Notes: a model not told the origin generated them from the letters alone. Shown: positions 28,046 to 38,334, counted from the first letter of the stretch. The stretch: 64,000 nucleotides of DNA from Bacillaceae bacterium IKA-2 (GCA_031761875.1 CP134492.1:2480001-2544000), one strand, 5' to 3'. Numbers and translations are program-made.

Positions 28046-30310
28046 TTAAAAATTGTCTTTTAACAGTTTCCATTCTTCTGATTGATATATAACTTCTGAA
28101 TACTTAGTTTTATTTATAAATAATTGATTATTTAGGTCACGAACAAATCCCCAATTAATTTCTTTATGTCGCCGAGCATATTCTTTAAATGCATCAAATT
28201 TAATCTCCGCTAGTTTATCAATATTTTGACTCTGCCCTGAACGTTCTCCGCCTTTTGTTTCTATACTCCAAATATCTCCACTTTGAAGCTTAACAATGTA
28301 GTCAGGATAGAATAAACGGATTTTACCTACCCCATCACGATAAGCGATTGATAAATATTTATCTCCTTTGTCTCCATTTTTGTAGTACCATTCAACATTT
28401 GAATTATCTTCACAATAATTTTCAAACTTTTGCTCAATCCCAGAACGTGTTTTATCTGTTACCATATTTTTCTGATAGCCGTCATAAACATTACTTTCAA
28501 AATCTTCTCCAAATAAATTAAGATTCGCTTGTGAATCAAATCTATACACTTCAGATAAAGGGATCTTAAACTCCCTTTCTTTAAAGAAAGCTAGTTCTAT
28601 TTGCTCAGAATTTTCATTTACTTGAAGACCTTGGCTTTTCACTTCATAGAACAGGTCCTTTAGTCTATTACGATTATTAATGATAAATGCATACCATTCA
28701 CGGTTATCTAGCGCCAATAAATTATCAGCACGACGATACTCTTTCTTATGGAATAGCGTCTTCACAATAGAACGGACAACTGAGTCACTAATTGAAATGA
28801 TTTTATGCAACTCATTGATATTATGCATTACATCTCGACCATGTGTATGTGTATTAACTTCATATGAAATACTAGCATGCTTCGTAGGATCCATGCCAAT
28901 AAGATCGGAAATTTTTACAAATTTACCCTTTTTATAGATTCGATCAATTTGTGTTCCAAACACCCAAGAATCTGCTTCTAATTTTTTCATATTATACTCT
29001 TTTGCTTCTAAATTTCTATCTTTTTTCAATTTATATTTATTAACCAAGTACTTTGAAAGAATCGAACGAACTTCACGTTGTCCATAGTTCTGTGAAGCTG
29101 TATCACGGACTTGTTTTATTAAAATCAGTTCTTTACCTCCAAGCTTGATAAAAACTTCCTTCCGTTCAAATGCATTTCCTTCATTAAGAACAGCATCTTT
29201 ATAATCTTCATCAAAGGTATACATAAAGCAATTATCTAGAATATCGTTGTCATAATGCTTCGCCTCAGGCATCCGTCGTATACGACCAATTGTTTGCGTT
29301 TCGAACTGCTCAGTCATGTTCTCACGTAATTTCACTAATATTTTTGCTCTCGGGCAATCCCAACCTGTTGAAATTGCTTGTTTACATATTAGGAATTCTG
29401 GAGTAGCATCCATTTTTTCGATTCCATCTATATTGATTTTTTCTTCTGCTAGCCATTTTGCTAAGAAATTATTTTTGTAACTATACCCTTTTTCTTCAAG
29501 ATAATGTTCGACACGTGTGACTAATTCTTCCGATGCATTAGGGAATTGAATCAACACTAGAGGCCGAATATTTTTATTCAATTCCTCATACTCCGAATGT
29601 ATCTCGTTTCTCTTTGAAATTGCTAAATCTAGTAGATATTCATATTCAGTATTAATATCTGATTTAGCTACATCTACACCATCATTGACATACATCGCAC
29701 TAGTTATTAGACCACTAGCTATTACTTCCGCTTCGGATATTTCATAACTTTTAGCCGAATCATTTTTAATGGTCGTTGCCGACACACGAATCATGTTATC
29801 AGCTGAGAAATTATCTATGAAGTCTTGGGCTTTTGCTGTCTTATTTAGGTGTTCTTCGTCCACAATAATAATAAAATTTAATCCAGCCTTATGAGCTTCC
29901 GCAATACGGTCTTTGATATTTTTCATCTCACCGTACTTCAAAGCTCGATTACCTTTTTTAGTAACTGATTCCCAATTGATAAATGTTACATCACCAGCTT
30001 TAAAACCTGATAACAACGTATCTTCAAGCGTTTTTGAACTTCTATCAGGAAGATAATAATCCATTTTAGTTTTGGATTGTTCTTCTAACTCACCCGAACC
30101 TATTGATAACCAGACAAAGGCAGTTTTATCCCCTATAAAATTAAGATAGTCATCAATATAATTAAGTAGAATGACTGTCTTTCCTGAACCAGTCGGTGCT
30201 TTCATAATTAGTAATTGATTATCTGAATCAGGACCAGAGTTGTTCAATAACCATTCTGAAGCTTCTTTTTGAAAATCGAATAGTTCTTCACCGTTAGGAA
30301 CGCGAATCAT
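28046..30310 (-). CDS. res: type III restriction enzyme Res subunit
   Basis: 754 residues, superfamily 2 translocase plus nuclease. Motif I MKAPTGSGKT (about 36-45), motif II VDEEHLN (DEEH), motif VI TIGRIRRMPEAKHY, and a C-terminal PD-(D/E)xK nuclease YPDYIVK...SIETKGGE (about 690-715). Res needs the Mod subunit for site recognition and cuts DNA some 25 bp from paired sites. Usual Res length is 850-1000, so this is a compact version. Its ATG overlaps the Mod stop by 4 bp (ATGA). It is the last gene of a three-gene operon. Confidence 0.88.
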   Translation of the reverse strand: MIRVPNGEELFDFQKEASEWLLNNSGPDSDNQLLIMKAPTGSGKTVILLNYIDDYLNFIGDKTAFVWLSIGSGELEEQSKTKMDYYLPDRSSKTLEDTLLSGFKAGDVTFINWESVTKKGNRALKYGEMKNIKDRIAEAHKAGLNFIIIVDEEHLNKTAKAQDFIDNFSADNMIRVSATTIKNDSAKSYEISEAEVIASGLITSAMYVNDGVDVAKSDINTEYEYLLDLAISKRNEIHSEYEELNKNIRPLVLIQFPNASEELVTRVEHYLEEKGYSYKNNFLAKWLAEEKINIDGIEKMDATPEFLICKQAISTGWDCPRAKILVKLRENMTEQFETQTIGRIRRMPEAKHYDNDILDNCFMYTFDEDYKDAVLNEGNAFERKEVFIKLGGKELILIKQVRDTASQNYGQREVRSILSKYLVNKYKLKKDRNLEAKEYNMKKLEADSWVFGTQIDRIYKKGKFVKISDLIGMDPTKHASISYEVNTHTHGRDVMHNINELHKIISISDSVVRSIVKTLFHKKEYRRADNLLALDNREWYAFIINNRNRLKDLFYEVKSQGLQVNENSEQIELAFFKEREFKIPLSEVYRFDSQANLNLFGEDFESNVYDGYQKNMVTDKTRSGIEQKFENYCEDNSNVEWYYKNGDKGDKYLSIAYRDGVGKIRLFYPDYIVKLQSGDIWSIETKGGERSGQSQNIDKLAEIKFDAFKEYARRHKEINWGFVRDLNNQLFINKTKYSEVIYQSEEWKLLKDNF

Positions 30311-32247
30311 AGTTCTCCCGCCTCTCTTAATTCTTCTGCAAAATAATACTCTGGAATTGAAATAACTTTAATATTGCGATTAATTGCTAATTCTTCTTGT
30401 TCTCCCGATAATAAAACAAATGATGGAACAAAAAGTTGAATATCTTTAATTGATTCAACTGAAAAAAGTGTATCTAAATCCGCTTCATCCACAACAAGTC
30501 TGATCCTATCTTCATTAACTAAATCAATCCCATATTCCAATTCTACAAGTTCTTTAATATGAACTAAAAGGTCGTCTGAAATCACAATATCTTGATCGTA
30601 AATTTTGGGTATATGATCTGTTTTAAAATATTTTAAATTAAAAAGGGTATTTTCATGTTTGTTAGTAACTTTTGTTTTTGTAATCAAGTATTCCCCATCT
30701 TTAACTTCATGAATTAATCTTTCGTTATCAGAAAATTCACTAACAATATTATCAATTTTCTTTTGAAATAAATCTGGTTTTTTTATATCTGTAAGAGTTA
30801 TTGTTTTCCTGAAAATTACTTCGTTTTCAATTTTATGTTTATCATTTGTTCTAAAAATTTTAAGCAAACGTTGGTATGCGACGTCTTCTGCTATCCTACC
30901 TTCATTATTAGTTGCCAGAATAAATCTTCTATTCCCTTGATCGTTATTATTCAAATTAACTACAGCATGTCCTGTAGTCGCAGAACCAGCAAAAAAATCT
31001 AATACCACAGCATCTTTATTATCATATGTTGCAGCACTAATTAATCGTTCAATCAATTTTGTTGGCTTTGGATAAGAAAATATATTTTTTTCACCAAAAA
31101 TTTTTTCGATTTCCATCCCTCCATCCGATTTCAAAGAGATTATAGAACTTAATAGCATCTTATCAATATCTTCTAAATAATTTATACTAGAAGTTTGGGT
31201 ATTCTCATCTTTTGCAAACCAAATATCTCCACATAAATAAGATCCATTATGAAGCTTATCAACATCTTGATTTCCTAATTTATCTAAAAAAGTCTGCTCA
31301 ATCCATCTCCAACCTCTATCAGGTATTTTTACAGGCTTCTTAGTTATTAGGTGGATAACATCATATCGAGGTCCTTCAGTATTCCCATTTGGCCAAGACA
31401 TGTTGATTTTCCCAAAAATTCTATAATCATTATCCAAGTTATTATATAAAGTAATTGCCCTTGGAAACTTATTAATTTTATAAAATTCTTTTAAATCTTT
31501 CTCAGCTTCTGCAACTGATTTCCCTTCCTCTCTAGCTCTTCTTACAACATCAATTATTTCATCCATTTTCTCCTTATCGACCATAAAAGTTCGTTTAAGA
31601 TTAGGGGTTTTTGAATACATCAAAATATATTCATGAATATTGCCAATCCCCTTATCATTTTTCGGAACTCGTTTATTCCAAATTAAACATTCAATAAATG
31701 ATTTTTCACCAAATATCTCATCCATTAACAATTTAAGAGTAGCAAATTCATTTTCATCAACACTAATTAATATAACTCCTTCAGGAGTGAGTAATTCCTT
31801 TGCAATAACAAGCCGTCTGCTCATAAAACTTAGCCATTTTGAATGTCTAAATCCGTCATTATCATCCACTTTTACGTCATCATATGTAAATCCATCTTTA
31901 CGAGTATTATACGGTGGATCAATATAGATGACATCAACTTTTGACTTATGAGTTTTCTGTAATAAATATAAGCTGTGAAGATTATCTCCCTCTAATAGAA
32001 AATTAAATGGCTCATTAAGATCATAGGTCAGTTTTTTTGATTCTATTTCACTAAAAATCGGAATATTATTTTTCATAATCAGATCCACTTGTTCTTCATG
32101 CTCTTCCCAAATAAGTCCGTATCTTTTTTCAATCAGAAATGTCTCAATCTCATTTACAGCCTTGGTCTGTTCATCATCAGCTGTTTTCTTTATAAATTCT
32201 AGAAACCCCATCATTCTGTTTCGTTTTTGCTGACTTAAGTTAGTCAA
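30307..32247 (-). CDS. mod: type III DNA adenine methyltransferase Mod subunit
   Basis: 646 residues. Beta-class N6-adenine methylase: catalytic DPPYNTR (about 110-116) precedes the SAM site VVLDFFAGSATTGHA (about 420). The variable stretch between them (about 190-380) should be the target-recognition region. The start is TTG 32247, behind GAGGTGATT; no ATG is available nearby. Mod methylates one strand at its asymmetric site and guides Res. It follows the helicase gene after only 13 bp, pointing to joint expression. Confidence 0.9.
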   Translation of the reverse strand: MTNLSQQKRNRMMGFLEFIKKTADDEQTKAVNEIETFLIEKRYGLIWEEHEEQVDLIMKNNIPIFSEIESKKLTYDLNEPFNFLLEGDNLHSLYLLQKTHKSKVDVIYIDPPYNTRKDGFTYDDVKVDDNDGFRHSKWLSFMSRRLVIAKELLTPEGVILISVDENEFATLKLLMDEIFGEKSFIECLIWNKRVPKNDKGIGNIHEYILMYSKTPNLKRTFMVDKEKMDEIIDVVRRAREEGKSVAEAEKDLKEFYKINKFPRAITLYNNLDNDYRIFGKINMSWPNGNTEGPRYDVIHLITKKPVKIPDRGWRWIEQTFLDKLGNQDVDKLHNGSYLCGDIWFAKDENTQTSSINYLEDIDKMLLSSIISLKSDGGMEIEKIFGEKNIFSYPKPTKLIERLISAATYDNKDAVVLDFFAGSATTGHAVVNLNNNDQGNRRFILATNNEGRIAEDVAYQRLLKIFRTNDKHKIENEVIFRKTITLTDIKKPDLFQKKIDNIVSEFSDNERLIHEVKDGEYLITKTKVTNKHENTLFNLKYFKTDHIPKIYDQDIVISDDLLVHIKELVELEYGIDLVNEDRIRLVVDEADLDTLFSVESIKDIQLFVPSFVLLSGEQEELAINRNIKVISIPEYYFAEELREAGEL

Positions 32248-32260
32248 TGTTAATCACCTC

Positions 32261-35125
32261 TTACTTTCTTGGTTTTACTTTCCCACAATAGAATCGCATA
32301 TCGCAGTTAGAACAATGTTTCTTATCATTGCTTCTTGTACGATAATCATACTTTTGAATTTTGCGTACAACATCGGAAAATTCAGCAATCATCTGCCCAA
32401 TTTTTTGATCATTTTTTTCAAACTCTATTATTGGATCATCAGGATTTCCTGGATAATAAAGTTTCATTTTTGAAACGGTTATACCATATTTCTCTTCAAC
32501 TAGATGCGCGTATACTTGAAGTTGCTTCTCATAACTATTTAATAATCCTAGTTGTGAATCATCTAGTTTATCACCTGTTTTAAAATCAATAATCTCTAAA
32601 GTATCACCTGCGCCTTGAAGCAAATCTATTTTTCCATTTAAAATGTAGTCTTCCATTGGATAACTGAGTTGAACTTCCGTTTCGTGAATTTTCGACCATT
32701 GATCACGTGAATCATCTATATAGTTTTTAACATATTGTAAAGCAGCTTTTTTAGAATTCGGAGCTAAGTAACTATGTTCGCTCTCGACTAATCCAATATA
32801 ATTATCTTCAAACCATGACTCCAAATTATTTTCGATTGTTGCTTCCTCTTTACGAAGAATGGCATTATGAACATCTTCTATTGTCTGGTGAACAAGGGAA
32901 CCAAATAAAGTTGCTCCAACACGAATTTCAGAGAATCCTAATTCACGAAACATTTTATATTCTAATGAACACGCTTCATATTTTGAGATATCAGTTGTAA
33001 AAGCATAAGACTGTTTCAGTTCAGAAACTTTCACACTCGAAAAATCGAACTCGTCTAAAGATAGTCCATCCTCATAGTAATCCTGAAGTGCATCATATGC
33101 CTCTGCAAATGATGCACTTGGGGAAGGCCAAGACCCGCCTTCTTTTATCGGGGTAGATAATACCAACAAATCTTGTGTTCGTGAGAAAGCAACGTAGTAA
33201 CGTCGCCAAAAATCAAAAAACTTAATTGATTCAGTAGGTTCAAAGTCATTACGATATGTATAAGTGTCGTATACATCATTTAAAATACTACCTCGTTCAT
33301 TTTCTGGACGATCATAAAGTGAATCAGTTATTACTATTGGGAATTCCATCCCTTTAGATTGATGAATTGTTAAGAATGATACACAACCACTAGGAGCATA
33401 CTCAGACTCATCCTGATATTCATCAAGCCCACCTTTCATTAAAAACCTAAGGTATGTCTTAAACAATTTATCCAAAGTTCGAACTTTCTTTTCACTAGAA
33501 ATAACGTCTAAACGTTCATTATATTCAAACTTAGCCAAAAGATTTGTAAGGATAGCTAAATTCCGAATCGCTCTTTGGTCAGAAACACCCGATGATAAAT
33601 CTAAGTCTACAATATGCCTAAAATAACCAAAACTTAACATTTGATAGAACAGTTGAGTGAAAGCATAATCGGTGTTGCCCTTTAGATTGGATAATTCGTC
33701 TTGTCGATACATCAACCATTCTTCTAGTTCAGCATCATCATCAAGCAAATCGTAAACTAGTTCAACACATGACTCATAATATCTAACTAAATCTTTCATC
33801 CATTCAGGATATTCTTCAAAAATTTTCTCTTCGTATTCTGGAAATAGATGAAGTAGAAGCCCAATAACTATTTTTACTTCTTCCCTATCAAAAAACATAT
33901 CTGACCTTGGTGAATATACTGCCACTCCGTTTTTTTCAAAATAGCTTAACAACATCTTTACTCGTGTTGATTTTACGGAACGGAACAAAAAAGCAATTTG
34001 ATTATAGTCAGCTATTTGCCCACTTTTCATTAAATCAGTAATAAATTTCAGAAGACGTTCACACCAATTTTCATCTGAATTACCAGAAATTTTGATTACA
34101 GGAGATGTATTATTTTTATAGGAAACTGTTCCTGATGGAATAATATTCTTTTCAATTCGATACTTATCCCACTGAAAAAAAGGAGCAGAATAATCACTCA
34201 TCCATTTGTTATAAAAATTAATAATTTCAGGCGCTGATCGATAATTAGTAACCAATTTTATTTCTGAAATAGCTTTTCCACGGAATTTATTTTTAAAGTT
34301 TAAAATATTTTCAATCGTTGCACCACGAAATCTGTACATAGATTGATCATCGTCACCGACCACACAAATATTATGAGTTGCTGATAATTTGAAAATTAAT
34401 TTTTCCTGAATTGAATTAGTATCTTGATACTCATCAATCATCATGTATTGAAAGAGTTCTTGGTACTTCTTCAACACAGTTGGATTTTTTTCAAGTAATT
34501 CTAATGTAATAGCTTGAATAGTAGCAAAATCCAACCGATTTTTTCTCTCTAGTAACTCATCGTATTTAATTTTTGCTTCTCCGAGAGCAATGATGGATGG
34601 ATTTATATCATTAAGTAAGTCAAAAGGATTAACTTGTTCTTCAGCAAGTCCATTGAGCCACGAAGCGAGTTTTTCTGCTTTTGTCCATATTCCAATATTA
34701 CCTTCAAACAAAACCTTGAAATTTTCCAAACTTTGAAATTCCCTATATAAATTCTGGTAAATGAAATATTTCTGATCAAAACCATCCATCAGGATAAAAT
34801 TTTTTCTCAGCTTTGGAATATATTCAAGATTATCTCTAACCATTTGCAAACAGATTGAATGAAATGTACCTATGTATACCTCGTTCAAATCAAAATCATT
34901 TACGACAGTAGAAATTCGGGTAATAATTTCTTTTGCGGCTTTATCGGTAAAAGTAGAGACCATTATATTTTCAGGAGAAACTTCCTTCTCATTTACAAGG
35001 TAGGCAAAGCGATTTACCAATGTAGCCGTCTTTCCTGTGCCTGGCCCTGCTGAAATTAACACTGGCCCTTCTGTTGTAATAATTGCTTCCCGTTGTTTTG
35101 GATTAAAATTTCCAAAATCAAACAC
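32261..35125 (-). CDS. UvrD-type helicase with C-terminal RecB-like nuclease
   Basis: 954 residues from GTG 35125 (GGGGGTG upstream; ATG 35143 gives six more residues). SF1 motifs: SAGPGTGKTATL, VSTFTDKAAKEI, MMIDEYQDTN, VVGDDDQSMYRFRG, TIHQSKGMEFPIV, YVAFSRTQDLLVL. The C-terminal 230 residues hold a PD-(D/E)xK nuclease (GKIDLLQG...LEIIDFKTGDK) and a terminal CSNCDMRFYCG set of cysteines, as in Fe-S-bearing AddB/Cas4-type nucleases. It is first in an operon with mod and res. Housekeeping AddA or PcrA would not sit here, so it is probably an accessory defence helicase-nuclease. Confidence 0.85.
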   Translation of the reverse strand: MFDFGNFNPKQREAIITTEGPVLISAGPGTGKTATLVNRFAYLVNEKEVSPENIMVSTFTDKAAKEIITRISTVVNDFDLNEVYIGTFHSICLQMVRDNLEYIPKLRKNFILMDGFDQKYFIYQNLYREFQSLENFKVLFEGNIGIWTKAEKLASWLNGLAEEQVNPFDLLNDINPSIIALGEAKIKYDELLERKNRLDFATIQAITLELLEKNPTVLKKYQELFQYMMIDEYQDTNSIQEKLIFKLSATHNICVVGDDDQSMYRFRGATIENILNFKNKFRGKAISEIKLVTNYRSAPEIINFYNKWMSDYSAPFFQWDKYRIEKNIIPSGTVSYKNNTSPVIKISGNSDENWCERLLKFITDLMKSGQIADYNQIAFLFRSVKSTRVKMLLSYFEKNGVAVYSPRSDMFFDREEVKIVIGLLLHLFPEYEEKIFEEYPEWMKDLVRYYESCVELVYDLLDDDAELEEWLMYRQDELSNLKGNTDYAFTQLFYQMLSFGYFRHIVDLDLSSGVSDQRAIRNLAILTNLLAKFEYNERLDVISSEKKVRTLDKLFKTYLRFLMKGGLDEYQDESEYAPSGCVSFLTIHQSKGMEFPIVITDSLYDRPENERGSILNDVYDTYTYRNDFEPTESIKFFDFWRRYYVAFSRTQDLLVLSTPIKEGGSWPSPSASFAEAYDALQDYYEDGLSLDEFDFSSVKVSELKQSYAFTTDISKYEACSLEYKMFRELGFSEIRVGATLFGSLVHQTIEDVHNAILRKEEATIENNLESWFEDNYIGLVESEHSYLAPNSKKAALQYVKNYIDDSRDQWSKIHETEVQLSYPMEDYILNGKIDLLQGAGDTLEIIDFKTGDKLDDSQLGLLNSYEKQLQVYAHLVEEKYGITVSKMKLYYPGNPDDPIIEFEKNDQKIGQMIAEFSDVVRKIQKYDYRTRSNDKKHCSNCDMRFYCGKVKPRK

Positions 35126-35189
35126 CTGTTTCACCCCCAGCATTAGAATTCAAAATTGTTTTGTCTTGTATCGGTCTCTATAAATCAGT

Positions 35190-35843
35190 TCGATTTTGCC
35201 TACTATACAATTTACATTATACCATCACAAGATAGCAAAAAAGAACATTTCACTATATGTGCTTCTATAGCTACAAAAGGTTACGATATTGTTTACCTTT
35301 TCAGAACCGATTTGAGTGGATTTTATATTTCATTAAACCAAGGTTGGACCTATTTTCGAGAGAAATACGGCGCTAAATCTGGTAAATCTAAAATTAAAAT
35401 GGTATCGTCAACGCTTCGCGAAAAATTAAATACAATTCCAAATCAAATAAAATTAGCTTAAAAAGAACTGGTCCACTTAGCAGGGGTTACGAAAATGGAC
35501 ATATATTAGGGAAATATTATTCTTCACAATTTACCGACTTCTAAAGAATTGATGAAAGACCTTGAGGACTTATTAGTTGTGTATCACGAACTTGAAGGTT
35601 TTATTGGAGGCACACCACTTGATCCCAATGCAATTACAGTTTAAGTATGATGTGAAATTAGATAAAGTCGACAATATTTTAACTCTATCTCCTTTTATTC
35701 ATCGTTTAATCCATCACGGCACAGATGATCAAAGATTAGAAATACTAAATAAGCTATACAATGATAGAAAACATCATCTACTACAAATAGGGATAAATAT
35801 TACTTTTGATCAACTTAAACAAGCCTATAATATAGAAGTTTAA
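35190..35843 (+). pseudogene. broken MrcB/DUF3578-HNH endonuclease gene
   Basis: First part: GYDIVYLFRTDLSGFYISLN and QGWTYFREKYG, typical of the DUF3578 (MrcB N-terminal) domain, up to a TAA at 35461. After frameshifts come GHILGKYYSSQFTD and KELMKDLEDLLVVYHELEG, then the HNH core LEAHHLIPMQLQF and LTLSPFIHRLIHH, ending at 35843. The N-terminus and continuous frame are lost. Intact relatives are modification-dependent or general HNH nucleases of about 350 residues, common in Firmicute defence islands. Confidence 0.75.
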
Positions 35844-36114
35844 CACCCAATTTATTATGTGAAGTCTATCTGTTGAGATGGGCTTTTTCTTCTTTAATTG
35901 TGTCATCCTAACTCTTAATTCGTTCAAATTTATTTTTTTCACATTTGTTGTTGCTACCCCAATTTTTTTCAATTTCATAAAGATGTTTTTAAAGTTATAC
36001 TGTTTCTATCGCTTTGATATTTTGCGCTATAAGGCATTGATTTTGTCAATTTATAGATCCCTTCCCCTTATACACATGGCAAAACTAACCCCCCCTATAT
36101 TTGCCCTCCTATAG
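35844..36114. other. intergenic stretch between convergent genes
   Basis: 270 bp, T-rich on the plus strand. GAGATGGGCTTTTTCT near 35875 may be the 3' half of a terminator. No gene seen. Confidence 0.3.
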
Positions 36115-36663
36115 TTATTGCTTTCTTTTCGCTCTGATCAATGTACTCTTACTAATACCTGTCATTGAATTAACTTCTTTATATGAATGCTTACTCAGTA
36201 GTCCCAATGCATGTTTTATCTGTTTCTTGTTATACTTGTTTGGTCTACCCTCTCTGAAGTCTTCACGCAGCTTAGCAATAGCCTTGCCTTCCTGGGTACG
36301 TTCTACTATTAGGTTACGTTCCATTTCAGCAACTGCTAACATTGTTTGTAAGAAGAACCTCCCCATTGTTGTATCTTCTAATAAGCCTACGTTTAACACA
36401 TGTACACGAACGCCTTTTATAAATAGTTCTTCAACTACTTCAATACCTTCTTTAACGTTCCTCGCTAATCGATCAAGCTTAGTAACCACAATCGTGTCAC
36501 CTTCTTTTAATTGATCCAGCAACTTAATAAATTTGGGTCTATCTCTTTTAGTACCAGTAAATTTTTCCTCAATAATCTTACTACACCCCTCATGGGTTAA
36601 GGTTTGTATTTGAGATTCTAACTCCTGTCCTTTTGTACTCACACGAGCATATCCATATTTCAT
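36115..36663 (-). CDS. serine recombinase (Pin/resolvase family)
   Basis: 182 residues, full length. [15 protein letters not shown] with the catalytic Ser, [48 protein letters not shown], and a C-terminal helix-turn-helix ([19 protein letters not shown]). AAAGGAGGT precedes the ATG. Several TGACAC repeats upstream probably form its binding site. It could act as resolvase of a lost transposon or move the neighbouring cassette. Confidence 0.9.
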   Translation of the reverse strand: MKYGYARVSTKGQELESQIQTLTHEGCSKIIEEKFTGTKRDRPKFIKLLDQLKEGDTIVVTKLDRLARNVKEGIEVVEELFIKGVRVHVLNVGLLEDTTMGRFFLQTMLAVAEMERNLIVERTQEGKAIAKLREDFREGRPNKYNKKQIKHALGLLSKHSYKEVNSMTGISKSTLIRAKRKQ

Positions 36664-36692
36664 GCATAACTACCTCCTTTATCAGCATTATT

Positions 36693-36780
36693 TATGACAC
36701 TAAGTAATGACACCTTTCTATATACTGATACTATCACACGCGAAAAACAGTGTCAATACTGTTAAGTTATGACACTTAAT
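36693..36780. promoter_or_regulatory. TGACAC repeats, probable recombinase site
   Basis: TATGACACTAAG at 36693, AATGACACC at 36706, CAGTGTCAATA near 36748 (inverted) and TTATGACACTTAA at 36767. Repeats in both orientations over about 90 bp directly upstream of the recombinase gene fit a resolvase res site that overlaps its promoter. Confidence 0.5.
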
Positions 36781-36840
36781 GTGATTTTCATTTCTTTTGA
36801 ATGTGTAACGGGATACTAAAAACTCAGTAAAATCAACAAC

Positions 36841-36952
36841 TGATTACAGCCACAAGAATGTACCATCTCTGTCATGTTTTTTACCAGCGGTTGCCACGAA
36901 ATTTACCACTAGCTGTCAACGCGTTTACCAATAGAAAAACGTCAAGGATTTT
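36841..36952 (+). repeat. transposon-end-like repeat, copy 2
   Basis: 112 bp starting TGATTACAGCCACAAG, nearly the same as 2126-2235 including GCCACGAAATTTAC and ACCAATAGAAAAACGTCAA. It faces the inverted copy at 38757-38846, so the 2-kb segment between them looks like a unit with two ends. Confidence 0.55.
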
Positions 36953-36981
36953 TAAATAAAAAAGCCAAATTTTAGGATGAC

Positions 36982-37566
36982 TTATAATTTAATATCTAAA
37001 TCAAATGTTCTGTTATTTACAGTTTTGTCTCGATCAGATACGTAATGATTAAGTTCTTTTTGTGCCTTAATAATTTTGTTTGGTGTGTTAATACCGATTT
37101 TTCTTAAGCTATTATGGAAAACAGCATCTAATTGTTTGTCATCGTAAACTACATTTCTTCCAAACAAATAACAATACATTATATCATCACCTTTAGGTTG
37201 ATAGGTGGTTAGTTGAATTTCGGGATTATTAGAGAAAGTATGAAATTCGATAAAACCTAAATCACTCACTCCACCAATTGCAACTAAAATACTAGCTTGA
37301 TCAACTGGAATCTCCCTTAAAACTCTTCTATGTATCATTGCAGAAACTTCGTCTAATCTATACAGTTTCGTAGTATATGGTAATGTTTCAGCGATAGCTT
37401 CACCTACCCCCTTATTCCCTGCATATGCTACAAATTGATTTTGAGCAATTTTGCTAAACTTCTTAAAATCTTGTTCCTTTTCTATACCAGTGTTTAAATC
37501 AACAACTAATCCATCTGAAACAACTGTAATAAACTTATCTCTAGCTACTATAGAAATAAATGACAT
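36982..37566 (-). CDS. hypothetical protein, possibly Ntn-hydrolase-like
   Basis: 194 residues from ATG 37566 (GGGGAGA, 7 nt upstream). The N-terminal pattern SFISIVARDKFITVVSDGLV, followed by QFVAYAGNKGVGEAIAE, resembles the beta-sandwich start of proteasome/HslV-type Ntn hydrolases, with ILVAIGGVSDLGFIEFH as a later strand pair. No Thr or Ser follows the initiator Met in the way needed for clear catalysis. No membrane segment. It is divergent from the lipoprotein gene; both lie between inverted repeats at 36841 and 38846. Fold call is tentative. Confidence 0.5.
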   Translation of the reverse strand: MSFISIVARDKFITVVSDGLVVDLNTGIEKEQDFKKFSKIAQNQFVAYAGNKGVGEAIAETLPYTTKLYRLDEVSAMIHRRVLREIPVDQASILVAIGGVSDLGFIEFHTFSNNPEIQLTTYQPKGDDIMYCYLFGRNVVYDDKQLDAVFHNSLRKIGINTPNKIIKAQKELNHYVSDRDKTVNNRTFDLDIKL

Positions 37567-37727
37567 CAAATCTCCCCTTTCCCAGTAATTCTACCATGTG
37601 AAACGAAAATTTTTGTGAAAATTGCTACCATGTAAGAACGTAATTTTCTTACATTTTCTGTGGTGAAGCACTGCTTCATGGATGGCTAACGGGGAGGATT
37701 CTTAAAGAAAATTTTAGGGGGAAAGTT

Positions 37728-38252
37728 ATGAGATGGATTTATTCGATACTTATTATATTGACGATTACTTTAGGAGGTTGTTCATCACCAACATTATTGG
37801 ATGCGATTGAGAAAAATGGAAGTAGAAGTGTGGAAATTTTATTTCAAGATGAAATTGATAAAGTGGTTATATTCTTAAACGAAGATTTTACTGGACAACC
37901 TTTGTTAAGTTTAAATACTTTCTTCAAGGAAAATTCGAGGTATAAATATGACTCTGGTACTGGAGAATACGCTCAAAATATAAACTTATCAGATGAAGAT
38001 GAAATTATTATAGTCCGTTCGGTTGGAAACAGTTCATTCGGTGCAGTATGGGGATATGTTAATTACCCCAACGCTAATACTGTTATTTTTTCTTTAGAAG
38101 ATGAAGATGGTACTGTTATCTATACTTCAAGAATTGAAATAACAGAAACAAATATAGTTTATGAAAAATTACAACTAGATATTTTTGAACAAACTAATTC
38201 TCTCTACTATAAAATTTTAGACAACGAAGATAATGTGATTGTTGAAAGATGA
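37728..38252 (+). CDS. small lipoprotein, unknown function
   Basis: 174 residues with a lipoprotein signal peptide: MRWIYSILIILTITLGGC, lipobox LGGC with Cys18. The mature part is acidic with several predicted strands (KVVIFLNEDFTGQPLL; DEIIIVRSVG; NTVIFSLEDEDG) and no known catalytic motif. It would be anchored outside the membrane. AGGGGGAAAG is the ribosome binding site. A terminator at 38311 ends the unit. Function not known. Confidence 0.75.
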   Translation: MRWIYSILIILTITLGGCSSPTLLDAIEKNGSRSVEILFQDEIDKVVIFLNEDFTGQPLLSLNTFFKENSRYKYDSGTGEYAQNINLSDEDEIIIVRSVGNSSFGAVWGYVNYPNANTVIFSLEDEDGTVIYTSRIEITETNIVYEKLQLDIFEQTNSLYYKILDNEDNVIVER

Positions 38253-38310
38253 TATTTAACGCTAACGGGAAGAGTTAGTGCAACAAGCAAAAGTAAAAAA
38301 GTGTAAAAAT

Positions 38311-38334
38311 AGCTCAGTTCAAATTGAACTGAGC
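38311..38334 (+). terminator. terminator of the lipoprotein gene
   Basis: AGCTCAGTTCAA and TTGAACTGAGC pair almost perfectly and CATTTTATTT follows. Confidence 0.7.

Noticed and set aside
30307-35125. BREX or DISARM system
   Set aside because: No PglZ, BrxC, BrxL, DrmA or DrmB-like protein is present; methylase and nuclease motifs are of type III restriction.
32261-35143. AddA or PcrA housekeeping helicase
   Set aside because: addB is absent, the gene is in an operon with mod and res, and its layout with terminal cysteines differs from both.
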